Positions 10,773-22,078 of a DNA stretch of 64,000 bases are shown in pieces; within the stretch, counting starts at the first letter, position 1; every line of letters starts with the position of its first letter. Location of the stretch: contig NC_060065.1 in NCBI RefSeq assembly GCF_020283565.1, forward strand, positions 50,704,409 through 50,768,408. The letters run 5' to 3'. Made by a program: the position numbers and the translations under genes. The notes beneath the pieces were generated by a model. It saw only the letters and a program-made list of their open reading frames with translations. It did no database searches and had not been told where the DNA came from. Source of the stretch: Trifolium pratense (lineage: Eukaryota > Streptophyta > Magnoliopsida > Fabales > Fabaceae).

Positions 10773-11267
10773 GAAATGTTATTTAAAAAATAAAAAAAGG
10801 TAACTGAGGAGTCATCATCCAATTTGGTTGAATATTTACCAATTACCAACAATTTTGAGATATTTTGGTTATGAACTTTTGTATGATTATGCATACTTTG
10901 CTATGGAATATTTTGGTTGTTAGGTTTTGTATGATTATTAGTAGCCAAATGTTTTTGCAATGTTTTAGGGTTATGAATGCGTTACGTGTTGTTTTTATTT
11001 TTTAAAAAAAGAAAGACGTAAAATATTTTTTTTTAAATAAGACAAAAAAAAATAATGTCATATTACTGTCATAATTTGACCGAAAATATAGAAATTTTGT
11101 TAATATTTGATATACGTGGATCTCCGCGGGAACCGTGGGGATCTGTGGGATGGAGACAAATATTCCCCCGTGGGGACGGGGATGGAGGCAAAATCTCCCC
11201 CGCATTCACTTTGGAGCGGGGAACAGGGAAGCTTCCCCGCACATTCCATGCCCCGTTGACATCCCTA
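10559..11267. mobile_element. hAT-type non-autonomous element, copy A
   Basis: The terminal inverted repeats TAAGTTTGTCAA and TTGACATCCCTA are of hAT type. The left flank GTAAGGGT and right flank GTAAGCAG keep five of eight duplicated bases; copy B keeps all eight. The interior near both ends is unusually GC-rich (repeated CGGGGA/CCCCGC motifs) and encloses an (ATT)n tract at 10700-10767. No transposase is present. Confidence 0.75.
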
Positions 11268-12406
11268 GTAAGCAGGGGAGGCTTGCACATATGTGCAAGG
11301 TGTGCGACGACATCGGGCCTCAAAATTTTGAGGGTCTCAGCTCAAAATTTTGAGGTCCTATAATATTACTTATATATTATTTATACCTATAAAATATCAG
11401 ATATTTATTAATAGATTAATTTTTAGGCCATAAACTAATAGTTATATATTGTTAATGTTCATATAATATCAAATGAGTATCAATAGATTAATTATCTATA
11501 CTCGTAAATATAGTTTTAGTCCATTTTAATCTTTCCATAAAATTTAAACTTAGATTATGTGGTTCCTTTTTGACGTTATATACAAAGATAATTATTTTGT
11601 ATTTCTTATCACATTTGATTTGATGCAATTGGTTTAAATCGTCAGGTTTTTTTTTAAAAAAATTAAATTTTTTATGTTAAGGGGCCACTTTTATATTTTG
11701 CACAGGACCTCCTAAAACTCAGAGACGCCCCTGGATCACCACCACATTGATATAAAAAAGGCCTTCATTTAGGGAGAAGATATATTTTATTATGGTTAAA
11801 TCTCTATATATGCTATACTAAAACCTTGTCGTGATCAGCTTAACTTGGTAGGTAAGAAATATATATTTTATACGTAGGTTACTTGCTTAATAAGTAGTTA
11901 GTTAGTTTGTAGATTTGTTTATAGTTATGTAGATTACTTGTTTAATAAGTAATTAGTTTAGTGATGACTTGTTAGGAAATTTTTTTGACTAAACTTGTTA
12001 GGAGATTTAATTTGTTATTGTTGGGAGTTTGTCTTAAAACTATTTTGTAACAAACTTGTATATATTCATTGGCCTACATATATGTTGAGAATAATATGTC
12101 TAACTAATTTTTGAAGATTTTAGATTGAGATATTTTTTAGATTTATAATTAAAATAAAGATAATTTAAGAATTTATCATTTAAGATTTGTTTAGAATATT
12201 TAGAATATATATCTTTAGAATTTTTAGGATTAGTTTGTTATTTTCTTTTTTGAATCAAGATTAGTTTGTTATTTTTAAGAATATGATTTTTAAGTTTGTT
12301 ATTTGTGTAGCTATAAATAAGTCATATAATAAAACAACAATATATATTATCATCAGAAGAGTTTCTTCACGAAGTTCCTCAATCCATCCATACTGTGATT
12401 GATATG
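11268..12406. other. AT-rich spacer and upstream region of copy B
   Basis: No gene was recognised. The stretch around 11885-11960 (GCTTAATAAGTAGTTAG) resembles sequence around the SINE insertion at 38594-38880, so parts are repetitive. The region just upstream of 12407 would hold any promoter of gene copy B, but no convincing TATA box could be fixed. Confidence 0.4.
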
Positions 12407-12490
12407 ATGAAGTTTTTTCATGGTTGTTTTCACTCCTGAGTGAAGCCAATAACAAACCGTTCTTCGTCGAATAATGGTCGTCACCAACAA

Positions 12491-12835
12491 ATGGCTCGCC
12501 ATAATCGCCACACGACTCAACGCTGGAAGCCGTCACTTTCACCTATTGAAGAGGATCCTGTCCACATGATCGAGGAACACAGCAACAATATTGATAGAAA
12601 ATCACATTCGGTCAAAAATGTATCTGATCAGTCACCAACCAAGAAATCATCATCTTTTGGTTGTCTCTCACACCAATCACGGTAAGTGTGTGTGTGTGTT
12701 TTTTTTAACTTACTAATATTATTATTTCTACTAAGTTTATTCATTAAGTTTTTCTTTTGTTTGCTTTTCAGCAACAACATGAGAAGGGAAAAGCCCGGGT
12801 TGATCATATCATTTTCGGCATTCGGCATGTTTTGA
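12491..12835 (+). CDS. SFSAFG-family small protein, copy B (N-terminally shortened)
   Basis: Two exons: 12491-12681 and 12772-12835, with GT-AG borders (CACG/GTAAGT and TTTTCAG/CAAC), giving 84 residues. The ancestral start is probably ATGAAG at 12407, in frame but blocked by TGA at codon 11, so translation would have to begin at the ATG at 12491. Conserved family parts remain: WKPSL, an acidic patch, a Ser/Lys-rich middle and the end LIISFSAFGMF. It may be a functional shortened copy or an early pseudogene. No known domain was recognised. It lies in segmental copy B, and its 3' flank matches the other three copies. Confidence 0.45.
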
Positions 12836-13611
12836 GTTTTGCTCAAATTGTTTCTTTTGTATATTGTATGAACCGTACTTATCTAGTTGTTTAATAATAT
12901 TTTTGACTGAAGTGAAACCCAATGATGATTTTATATACTCCATGTCTTGGGAACATTTGAATTTTTGGTTGATTGAGATATCCACTTTTTTCGACACAAT
13001 GTCCTATTTTTTGTGAAGTAATGTAGGTAAGTTTAGTTTAGGAGTAAAGTGAAACTTAACATTAAACCAGGTAAGTTATATTTCAAAATAGTGTAGAAGC
13101 AAAATAATATAATACAACTGAGAAAAATGGAAAAATAATAGAATACGACTCGTTATCAATAAAAATAATTTTATGTTGAATATTCCAATATTTTTATCAA
13201 AATTGTTGTTATTCACACCATTAAGCGGTGAGATAATATAAAAAACTAAAAAATGAGTCACATGTGTAATAACACATGCTTTCCCAATTTTCGGTAGCAT
13301 TGTGATCTTGCGATAGTATAAATTTCAGATGAAATATATACTTTGTCAAAAAATAATTGAATTTTTTTTTTTTGCGATTATTCATTAAAATTCTATTATT
13401 TGATATACATCATATTTAAATGTATTAGGAGTTATAAATCCACGATCATTTAATATTTCAAAAATATATATATAATTTTTATTCACACATGAGATGTATG
13501 ACCAAGGAGTCATATTTAGCAGATGAAAAATGAGAGAGAATAAATTCTTTTACAAATATATTGGTTGTGTCATGCATATTTTTTTGTGCCGATTTTGGTG
13601 GTTGACAGTCA

Positions 13612-13759
13612 TTTTTTTTTGTTACCATGATAGTCGTATGAAGGTTCCACCACACAATGTGCGTTCACCGAATTTTCTCCGTACACATGAGTCAGGAATC
13701 GAACCCCTGAATACATGCATAAGGGAATCAAGACCCTTACCTCTTGGACCAATTCATTG
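13612..13759 (-). mobile_element. tRNA-derived SINE (A/B copy 2)
   Basis: Segmental counterpart of the SINE at 8315-8462, with the same length (148 bp), the same A and B boxes (B box GGTTCGATTCCTGA, closer to consensus here) and flanking repeats at 13595-13611 and 13760-13776. Confidence 0.75.
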
Positions 13760-14363
13760 TTGGTGGTTGACAATCAATTGCCAATGATTTATATAATATT
13801 AAAAATTATTTTTATTTAATTTAAGTTTAATGATATATTGACTGTGTTTTTATTCTTTCCTTTTTTTGCTAATATAAATTTTGGGGGTGGAGGGTGCCTT
13901 AGTTCAAGCATGGAGGATCTTAGGGTTCAAAAAGAACTTGAAGATATTTATATTTATCTCTCTTGAAAGCCATCCTTGAAATCAAGACTTATCTTTTTAC
14001 CACTTAACCTAAATTTATAATTTGTCATTAATTAAATTTCGTAAGACTTAAATTTATAAATTAAGTTCGAAAAAGTAAATTTGTGAAGTATTTGTGTTCT
14101 TTGTTAAATTTTGTTTCTCTTCTGTTTCATTCCTTGGATTTTCTTGTCCTTAATTGCAGGCGCTGCCAGTTCAGGTGCTGTTTTTTTTAGCAAACCTCTG
14201 AAGCTCATAGCTTTTGGTTGCATCTCATAAGGTCCTTGCTCAGCGAATTCAGGTCGGAAGCGTTCTTGTTTCTGTTTGCCTGAACTTATTTTGTGGCGGA
14301 ACGCGAAAACCTAAGAGACTATGTTCTTGGAGGTCCTGCTTTTTAATCTAAAGACTAGAGGAG

Positions 14364-14540
14364 TGCTAGCAACACACTCTTTAACAAACACACTCTAACA
14401 CACTCTCTTCTATTGGTTAAAATTTATATGGGTCCCATAAAAGTTATATGGGTCCACATTTTTTTATGGGACCCATGTGAATTTCAACCAATAAAAGAGA
14501 GTGTGTTGGAATGTGTTTGTTAAAGAGTGTGTTGCTAGCA
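14364..14540. mobile_element. Short palindromic MITE, copy B
   Basis: Duplicate of 8882-9058, 177 bp, with perfectly matching ends TGCTAGCA on both sides. Confidence 0.75.
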
Positions 14541-15689
14541 TTATTAGAGAGTAGAGACCCACCGTTGTTTATAAGCGGTTCTGTTTTTTATGTGTGAAGG
14601 TGTCATAGCTAGTAATAAAGTAGAAAACTTTGACTCATCACATTAGGTTTAACTCCTCTAAAATTGGCTCATGACTCCCATGAAGCACAAATTAGAACAG
14701 ACAAACAAACAATACTTTTTTAAAAAAAAAAAATTAAGAAAATAAAATATACATAAAAATTGAGGGACATAAACCTAACACAGTGCGTCCACACCAAAGC
14801 GCGTAGGACAATAAAATATATCAACTTCTTATTAATCCTAAAAGACAAAATAGAAGTCCTAGAAAATCGAAGCGAGTGAACCGATTGTCAACACGAAAAC
14901 AGTTCATGTACCTGCAGCAAGTGATACATATATTAAAATATCAACCTTTGACGAAACAAATCTTGTTGAACAACCAGAAGAAACATCCTCAACTTGAACA
15001 TGTCTCTGTCTTCACAAACCCCAGGTGAAGTATATTTGTGTTTTTATTTCATAAACACACACATAAGTTCATTGTTCATTGTTCTGTTAATAACTACCTT
15101 TGACGAAACAAATCTTGTTGAACATCCAAACAAACCCATAACCATTTGAAAGCCAGATCGAGGGGTGGTTTGAAAGCAAGATTCAGCATTCTTATTAATT
15201 GTCCTTTTGATGTTTTAAGGGTACGATTTGTCACTTATTCCATTTGTCAATTATTCATATCTTTTTAAAGAAAACTAATTAATGCTATATATTTGGAAAA
15301 CTAAGGTTTGTCTTTTTTTTGTTGGTAACATACAATATTAAATTTTTGTTTTTTTTACATAATATATTAAATTTATTTGAAAGAGAAAGTGTGTGAAAAA
15401 AAAGGAATTTATTGATGGATTAAAACGAGGGTATATATAATAGTAAGATAAGGTGTAAAAATACACTTTGTTAATTTAGTCTTACTATTCTAAAAAGACA
15501 CTTATTTGATGTTATCAGATTTGGTTCATATTTTTAGGTGTAGATTTTTTCTGCAAAAAATTAAGTAAAATTACATGTAAGGGTTAGGGTTGTCAATTTG
15601 CATCCGGTGGAGCGGATCCCCGCGGGGATTGCCCCGTTCGAAGCTCCGAAAACAAAGATTTTATCCCTGTGGGGATGGGGATGGAGGCA

Positions 15690-15691
<2 letters not shown>

Positions 15692-15729
<38 letters not shown>
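15692..15729. repeat. Homopolymer of 38 C
   Basis: An uninterrupted C run inside the GC-rich left part of hAT copy B. Copy A has no such run. The exact length may be affected by sequencing. Confidence 0.9.
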
Positions 15730-15730
<1 letters not shown>

Positions 15731-15806
15731 CATGCACTTAGGGGCGGGGATCGGGGACGAATCATCCGTCCCCGCGAATTCCCCGAATCCGTCCATATAT
15801 ACACTA

Positions 15807-15860
<54 letters not shown>

Positions 15861-15868
15861 TATTATTA

Positions 15869-17083
15869 CTAGCGGGCCAGACAGGCACGCCTGTGTCAAA
15901 CTTATGTCCAAAAAAAACAAAAGTCTTTTGTTACGGTGAGTTTGATAATAAAATACTTTTGCTGCAAATCTCATGTATTCTGTTTATAGAAGAAAGACAA
16001 TAAAACCACCAAACACTTTATGCACCGAAGTTAGTTTTAATTTTGATATTTGAGAGCAGTTTTTTTTTTTTTTGGATTATTGATCAATGGAAGTTCTTGA
16101 AGGGTAAAATTGGCAATAAGAAAAGTCCAGCCCAAACTCATCTATCATTTTTATATATTAGTTGTCCGGTGTATGATAAAATGATCGAAAACTATTTTTC
16201 TATTATTTCGAAACAGATGGAGTAGTAATATTAGTTAGGACAAAACTATATGCATTTTTTTAGATGCAGTTTTTTCTGTTCCTCTCACAAAGAGGTAGTT
16301 ATTTATATTTTTTAATTAAAAAAAGAAAAAGAAATTTTTTTTTAAATAAAAATAACTTCCCCCATGTATCTAGCACAGTAAGAACTGTGTATATGGAACT
16401 GTACATAAGTTTGATCCTATTAGTTATTCATAAAAATTCAAATTTAATTCATCCTTTAGTAAAAAAAATTAACCTTTTGCAAGAGAGATTTCTATAATGT
16501 ATTAAAGATGACCGTTGAAAAAATTAAAAACATTTTAGCGCAAAAATAATAAAAATTCATATTTAATTCATCCATTTTTTAAAATAATTTATGTTTTATG
16601 TATCAACTAGTGGGCCAGGCGCGTTCCGCGCCTGCCTGTGTCTAACTTATGTCCAAAAAAAAATATGTCTTATGTTACGGTGAGTTTGATAATAAAATAT
16701 TTTTGCTGAAAATCTCATGTATTCTCTTTATAGAATAAAGGAAATAAAACCACCAAACACTTTATGCACCGAAGTTAGTTTTAATTTTGATATTTAAGAG
16801 CAGTTTTTTTTTTTTTGGATTATTGATAAATGGAAGTTTTTGAAGGGTAAAATTGGTAATAAGAAAAGTCCAGCCCAAACTCATCTATCATTTTTATATA
16901 TTAGTATAGATAAAGGAAATAAAACCACCAAACACTTTATGCACCGAAGTTAGTTTTAATTTTGATATTTGAGAGCAGTTTTTTTTTTTTGGATTATTGA
17001 TCAATGAAAGTTTTTGAAGGGTAAAATTGGTAATAAGAAAAGTCCAGCCCAAACTCATCTATCATTTTTATATATTAGTATAG

Positions 17084-17084
<1 letters not shown>
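15869..17084 (-). mobile_element. Helitron, array unit 1, with a second Helitron nested in it
   Basis: On the minus strand it starts TCTATACTAATATATAAAAA (complement at 17084) and ends at CTAG (15869) preceded by a GC-rich CAGGCGTGCCTG-type hairpin, between A and T. A 304-bp Helitron with the same kind of ends (16607-16910; hairpin CAGGCGCGGAACGCGCCTG) sits inside. Neither codes for Rep/helicase. Confidence 0.75.
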
Positions 17085-17133
<49 letters not shown>

Positions 17134-17141
17134 TATTATTA

Positions 17142-18353
17142 CTAGCGGGCCAGACATGCACGCCTGTGTCTAACTTATGTCCAAAAAAACAAAAGTCTTT
17201 TGTTACGGTGAGTTTGATAATAAAATATTTTTGCTGCAAATCTCATGTATTCTGTTTATAGAAGAAAGGCAATAAAACCACCAAACACTTTATGCACCGA
17301 AGTTAGTTTTAATTTTGATATTTGAGGGCAGTTTTTTTTTTTTTTGGATTATTGATCAATGGAAGTTCTTGAAGGGTAAAATTGGCAATAAGAAAAGTCC
17401 AGCCCAAACTCATCTATCATTTTTATATATTAGTTGTCCGGTGTATGATAAAATGATCGAAAACTATTTTTCTATTATTTTGAAACAGATGGAGTAGTAA
17501 TATTAGTTAGGACAAAACTATATGCATTTTTTTAGATGCAGTTTTTTCTGTTCCTCTCACAAAGAGGTAGTTATTTATATTTTTTAATTAAAAAAAGAAA
17601 AAGAAATTTTTTTTAAATAAAAATAACTTCCCCCATGTATCTAGCACAGTAAGAACTGTGTATATGGAACTGTACATAAGTTTGATCCTATTAGTTATTC
17701 ATAAAAATTCAAATTTAATTCATCCTTTAGTAAAAAAAATTAACCTTTTGCAAGAGAGATTTCTATAATGTATTAAAGATGACCGTTGAAAAAATTAAAA
17801 ACATTTCAGCGCAAAAATAATAAAAATTCATATTTAATTCATCCATTTTTTAAAATAATTTATGTTTTATGTATCAACTAGTGGGCCAGGCGCGTTCCGC
17901 GCCTGCCTGTGTCTAACTTATGTCCAAAAAAAAATATGTCTTATGTTACGGTGAGTTTGATAATAAAATATTTTTGCTGCAAATCTCATGTATTCTCTTT
18001 ATAGAATAAAGGAAATAAAACCACCAAACACTTTATGCACCGAAGTTAGTTTTAATTTTGATATTTAAGAGCAGTTTTTTTTTTTGGATTATTGATCAAT
18101 GAAAGTTTTTGAAGGGTAAAATTGGTAATAAGAAAAGTCCAGCCCAAACTCATCTATCATTTTTATATATTAGTATAGATAAAGGAAATAAAACCACCAA
18201 ACACTTTATGCACCGAAGTTAGTTTTAATTTTGATATTTGAGAGCAGTTTTTTTTTTTTTGGATTATTGATCAATGAAAGTTTTTGAAGGGTAAAATTGG
18301 TAATAAGAAAAGTCCAGCCCAAACTCATCTATCATTTTTATATATTAGTATAG

Positions 18354-18354
<1 letters not shown>
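17142..18354 (-). mobile_element. Helitron, array unit 2
   Basis: Near-identical copy of unit 1, with the nested Helitron at 17878-18179. An (ATT)n tract separates it from unit 3. Confidence 0.75.
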
Positions 18355-18414
<60 letters not shown>

Positions 18415-18415
<1 letters not shown>

Positions 18416-19648
18416 TAGCGGGCCAGACAGGCACGCCTGTGTCTAACTTATGTCCAAAAAAACAAAAGTCTTTTATTACGGTGAGTTTGATAATAAAATA
18501 TTTTTGCTGCAAATCTCATGTATTCTGTTTATAGAAGAAAGGCAATAAAACCACCAAACACTTTATGCACCGAAGTTAGTTTTAATTTTGATAGTTTTAA
18601 TTTTGATATTTGAGAGCAGTTTTTTTTTTTTTTTTTTGGATTATTGATCAATGGAAGTTCTTGAAGGGTAAAATTGGCAATAAGAAAAGTCCAGCCCAAA
18701 CTCATCTATCATTTTTATATATTAGTTGTCCGGTGTATGATAAAATGATCGAAAACTATTTTTCTATTATTTTGAAACAGATGGAGTAGTAATATTAGTT
18801 AGGACAAAACTATATGCATTTTTTTAGATGCAGTTTTTTCTGTTCCTCTCACAAAGAGGTAGTTATTTATATTTTTTAATTAAAAAAAGAAAAAGAAAAT
18901 TTTTTTTAAATAAAAATAACTTCCCCCATGTATCTAGCACAGTAAGAACTGTGTATATGGAACTGTACATAAGTTTGATCCTATTAGTTATTCATAAAAA
19001 TTCAAATTTAATTCATCCTTTAGTAAAAAAAATTAACCTTTTGCAAGAGAGATTTCTATAATGTATTAAAGATGACCGTTGAAAAAATTAAAAACATTTC
19101 AGCGCAAAAATAATAAAAATTCATATTTAATTCATCCATTTTTTAAAATAATTTATGTTTTATGTATCAACTAGTGGGCCAGGCGCGTTCCGCGCCTGCC
19201 TGTGTCTAACTTATGTCCAAAAAAAAATATGTCTTATGTTACGGTGAGTTTGATAATAAAATATTTTTGCTGCAAATCTCATGTATTCTCTTTATAGAAT
19301 AAAGGAAATAAAACCACCAAACACTTTATGCACCGAAGTTAGTTTTAATTTTGATATTTAAGAGCAGTTTTTTTTTTTGGATTATTGATCAATGGAAGTT
19401 TTTGAAGGGTAAAATTGGTAATAAGAAAAGTCCAGCCCAAACTCATCTATCATTTTTATATATTAGTATAGATAAAGGAAATAAAACCACCAAACACTTT
19501 ATGCACCGAAGTTAGTTTTAATTTTGATATTTGAGAGCAGTTTTTTTTTTTTTTGGATTATTGATCAATGGATGTTTTTGAAGGGTAAAATTGGCAATAA
19601 GAAAAGTTCAGCCCAAACTCATCTATCATTTTTATATATTAGTATAGA
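18415..19648 (-). mobile_element. Helitron, array unit 3
   Basis: Near-identical copy of unit 1, with the nested Helitron at 19171-19472. It has a small internal duplication (TAGTTTTAATTTTGA near 18590) absent from the other units. It is followed by only a short ATT remnant before hAT sequence resumes. Confidence 0.75.
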
Positions 19649-20171
19649 TTATTATTATTATATGTTAAATGTTATTTAAAAAAAAAAGTAACTGAGGAGT
19701 CATCATCCAATTTGGTTGAATATTTACCGATTACCAACAGTTTTGAGATATTTTGGTTATGAACTTTTGTATGATTATATATACTTTGCTATGAAATATT
19801 TTGGTTGTTAGGTTTTGTATGATTATTGGTAGCCAAATATTTTTGCAATGTTTTTGGGTTATGAATGCGTTATGTGTTGTTTTTATTTTTTAAAAAAGAA
19901 AGACGTAATTTTTTTTTAATAAGACAGAAAAAATAACGTCATAATACTGGAGACAAATATTCCCTTGTGAGGACGGGGATGGAGGCAAAATCTCCCCCGC
20001 ATTCACTTTGGGGGCGGGGAACAGGGAAGCTTCCTCCGCACATTCCATGCCCCGTTGACATCCCAAGTAAGGGTAGAATATTTGAAATATTATTAAAAGT
20101 GATGAGGACAAATTAAGTAAGTTGGTAATAATTACCTTTAATATTAATTGTAGATTAGTAGTATTATTCTT

Positions 20172-20292
20172 TTTTTGAAGAAGCTAAATTAGCCCACTCA
20201 AATTGGCACCAGATAGAATCGAACCTCAGACCTCAAGAGTAGCACACTCCCAGGTCCCAAGCCAATACCAATGCACCAACCCAAGTGGGTTT
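20172..20292 (-). mobile_element. tRNA-derived SINE, 'AACCCACTTGGGTT' family
   Basis: The 121-bp insertion is flanked by a perfect 15-bp duplication AGTAGTATTATTCTT (20157-20171 and 20293-20307). On the minus strand it starts AAACCCACTTGGGTTGGTGC, has a B box AGGTTCGATTCTA and ends in an A run. A longer relative is at 38606-38830. Confidence 0.82.
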
Positions 20293-20307
20293 AGTAGTAT
20301 TATTCTT

Positions 20308-20879
20308 AAAATTGATGAAAGCCACTAGGTTTGGGTAATATGCTAGAGCCTAGCTTGAGATACTTTGTTTGATCATCGGCTCTATTGTAAACAAAAATAA
20401 AAATAAAAATTTGATGAGGACAATTACGTTACTTGGTACTAATTAATTTTAGAAGATTTGATTCATACATTTTTTTTACAAAATAACTTATTGAACGTTA
20501 TTAGATTGAGTTTCTATTTTTATGTGTGGATATGTTCTTATTCTTCTTTTTTTTTTTTTTTATGTTATTAAATTTGGTTCCTATTTTCATGTGTAATATA
20601 TTTTTTTTTTATGTTATTGAATTTGGTTCCTATTTTTATGTGTCGATAACTTATTTAATGTTATTAGATTTGGTTTTTATTTTTATGTGTAGATTGTTTT
20701 TAGCACAAAAAATTAGATCATTTAAGGATAAAAGATTTAAAATATTATTAATATGCAGGAGGTTTTAGGTTCGATCCTCTCTGCCTTCATTTAAAAAAAC
20801 AATAGATAATTTAGTAGTATATATATTGTTAGTAAATTAGTCAAACAAAAAAATAATAGTCAAAACATTTAGGGAAATA
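20308..20879. other. AT-rich flank, start of segmental copy C at 20428
   Basis: No gene is seen. A direct repeat of TATTTTTATGTGT / TTGGTTCCTATTTT motifs occupies 20500-20700. A B-box-like GGTTCGATCCTCTC near 20768 suggests a tRNA-related relic, too weak to call. The same stretch recurs at 34154-34600. Confidence 0.4.
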
Positions 20880-21262
20880 CTCACTCCGTTCCTTTTTACT
20901 TGTCGTTTTAGAAAAAAATATTTGTTTCAAATTACTTGTCATTTTAATAATTTAAAGTTATATTTTGTCTATTATACCCACACGTAAATTCCAAATATTT
21001 AGGAATAGTTGTTGAAACGGTAAAAGGTTTAATATATATTTGTAAAACAATTTTTTTTTTCTGTTCAATTTTTTTTTTCCTATTTAAATTTTTTTTTGGA
21101 ACATTATATTAAATTTATTGGACAGAGAAAGTGTGTGCAAAAAAAAAAATTATTGATGAATTAAAATAAGGGTATAATAGGAAGATAATGTGCAAATATA
21201 CACTTTCTTAATTTTTTTTTTTTTTTTTTTCTAAAACGACAAGTAAAAAGGAACGGAGGGAA
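20880..21262. mobile_element. Stowaway/mariner-type MITE (copy C)
   Basis: Inverted ends CTCACTCCGTTCCTTTTTAC and TAAAAAGGAACGGAGGGAA are flanked by TA on both sides. The interior is AT-rich and non-coding. Confidence 0.8.
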
Positions 21263-21554
21263 TAGTAACTAACTCTTACTCTTGTTAGTAGATTAGTCAA
21301 AAAATTTAGGGAAATAGTAACTAACTCCTATATTTTTAAAATTGATAATTTTTTTATACCAAACTTACATTTCTCTTGTTATTAAATAATCAAGTTAATT
21401 AACTCAACATATCTTTGATATCTTGTTACACAAGTTAACCCTATAGAGTCGTATACTATATAATAATAGCTATAATACACCAGTTTCTCTTCCACATCAA
21501 TTCACAATCCTCGCAACAACAAAAAATCTCTTGAAGAGAATCACTCCCTACAGT

Positions 21555-22078
21555 ATGAAGTGCTTCTCCCGCCGTCGTTCTCGTAAAGTGACAACATCAA
21601 CTAATAACATTTCTTCTTCCGCTCAACTTCGTTTCAAAGTTGAATCAAAGCCTCAAATCCACCGCAAATCCAATTGGAAGCCTTCGTTACCTACAATAAT
21701 GGAGGAGGAGGATTGGGTGGACAATTATGACGATCGAAAGAAAGATGCAGACAAGAAACCGATGAAATCTTTCGATTATTTCTCTCATCAATTGCAGTAA
21801 GTGTTTTTTTTTTAAAATTTTTCTTTTGTTTTAACTTATTAATGTTATTATTATTGTTACTTTTTAACAAACATTGAAATATGAGTAGTCGATATTTGTT
21901 TAATATAAAAAATAGTATTATTTTCAATAAAAGAATTATCTTTTTTGCATCTTTAGATTACTAACTAAATTTTTCTTTTATCTTTTTTCTGGAAATTCTT
22001 TTCAGTGACAGTAGCAAGAGCACAAACAAAGAAACGCCAAAGATGATAATTTCTTTTTCGGCATTCGGCATATTTTGA
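21555..22078 (+). CDS. SFSAFG-family small protein, copy C (intact)
   Basis: Two exons, 21555-21796 and 22006-22078, with GT-AG borders (TTGCA/GTAAGT and TTTTCAG/TGAC), encode 104 residues. The start ATG at 21555 is chosen because ATGAAG(T)TT/TGC is shared by all four copies. The protein begins MKCFSRRRSRK (basic), has NWKPSLPTIMEEEDW in the middle (about 40-54), a Lys/Asp-rich stretch, and ends PKMIISFSAFGIF. No signal peptide, transmembrane segment or known domain is recognised. The basic start suggests nuclear or membrane-surface location, which is a guess. Copy D at 35673-36194 appears identical in protein. Function unknown. Confidence 0.7.

Larger units (their letters stand above)
7464..11267 (+). 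repeat. Segmental duplication A/B, copy A
   Basis: From exon 2 of the small gene to the right end of the hAT element, this block is collinear with 12772-20066. It shares the SINE, the 177-bp MITE, the captured exon-like piece and the hAT insertion. Copy A alone has the 587-bp MITE at 9890. Copy B alone has short extra stretches (about 13862-14010 and 14970-15105) and the Helitron array. Similarity stops just after the hAT right end, which marks the duplication limit. Confidence 0.8.
15869..19648 (-). repeat. Tandem triplication (period 1,273 bp) of a nested Helitron plus microsatellite
   Basis: CTAG Helitron ends followed by GCGGGCCAGACA occur at 15869, 17142 and 18415, exactly 1,273 bp apart. 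Each unit is a minus-strand Helitron of about 1.21-1.23 kb followed by an (ATT)n tract (57 and 60 bp between units). Units look almost identical, so amplification is recent. Open frames such as the 60-codon one near 16043, 17315 and 18602 merely recur with the repeat and show no coding character. Confidence 0.92.
12772..20066 (+). repeat. Segmental duplication A/B, copy B
   Basis: Collinear with 7464-11267 from exon 2 of the small gene to the hAT right end. It is longer because the hAT microsatellite holds a 3.8-kb Helitron tandem array (15869-19648). Blocks at 13862-14010 and 14970-15105 have no counterpart in copy A. Confidence 0.8.
15585..20066. mobile_element. hAT-type element, copy B, holding a Helitron array
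   Basis: The ends are TAGGGTTGTCAA and TTGACATCCCAA, with a perfect 8-bp duplication GTAAGGGT at 15577-15584 and 20067-20074, diagnostic for hAT. The hAT sequence proper is 15585 to about 15868 plus about 19649-20066, matching 10559-11267. Everything between is a later insertion into the (ATT)n tract. A 38-base C run lies in the left half. Confidence 0.88.

Noticed and set aside
15590..16003. 137-codon frame with poly-Pro and poly-Leu
   Set aside because: Created by the 38-C run and the ATT microsatellite inside the hAT element.
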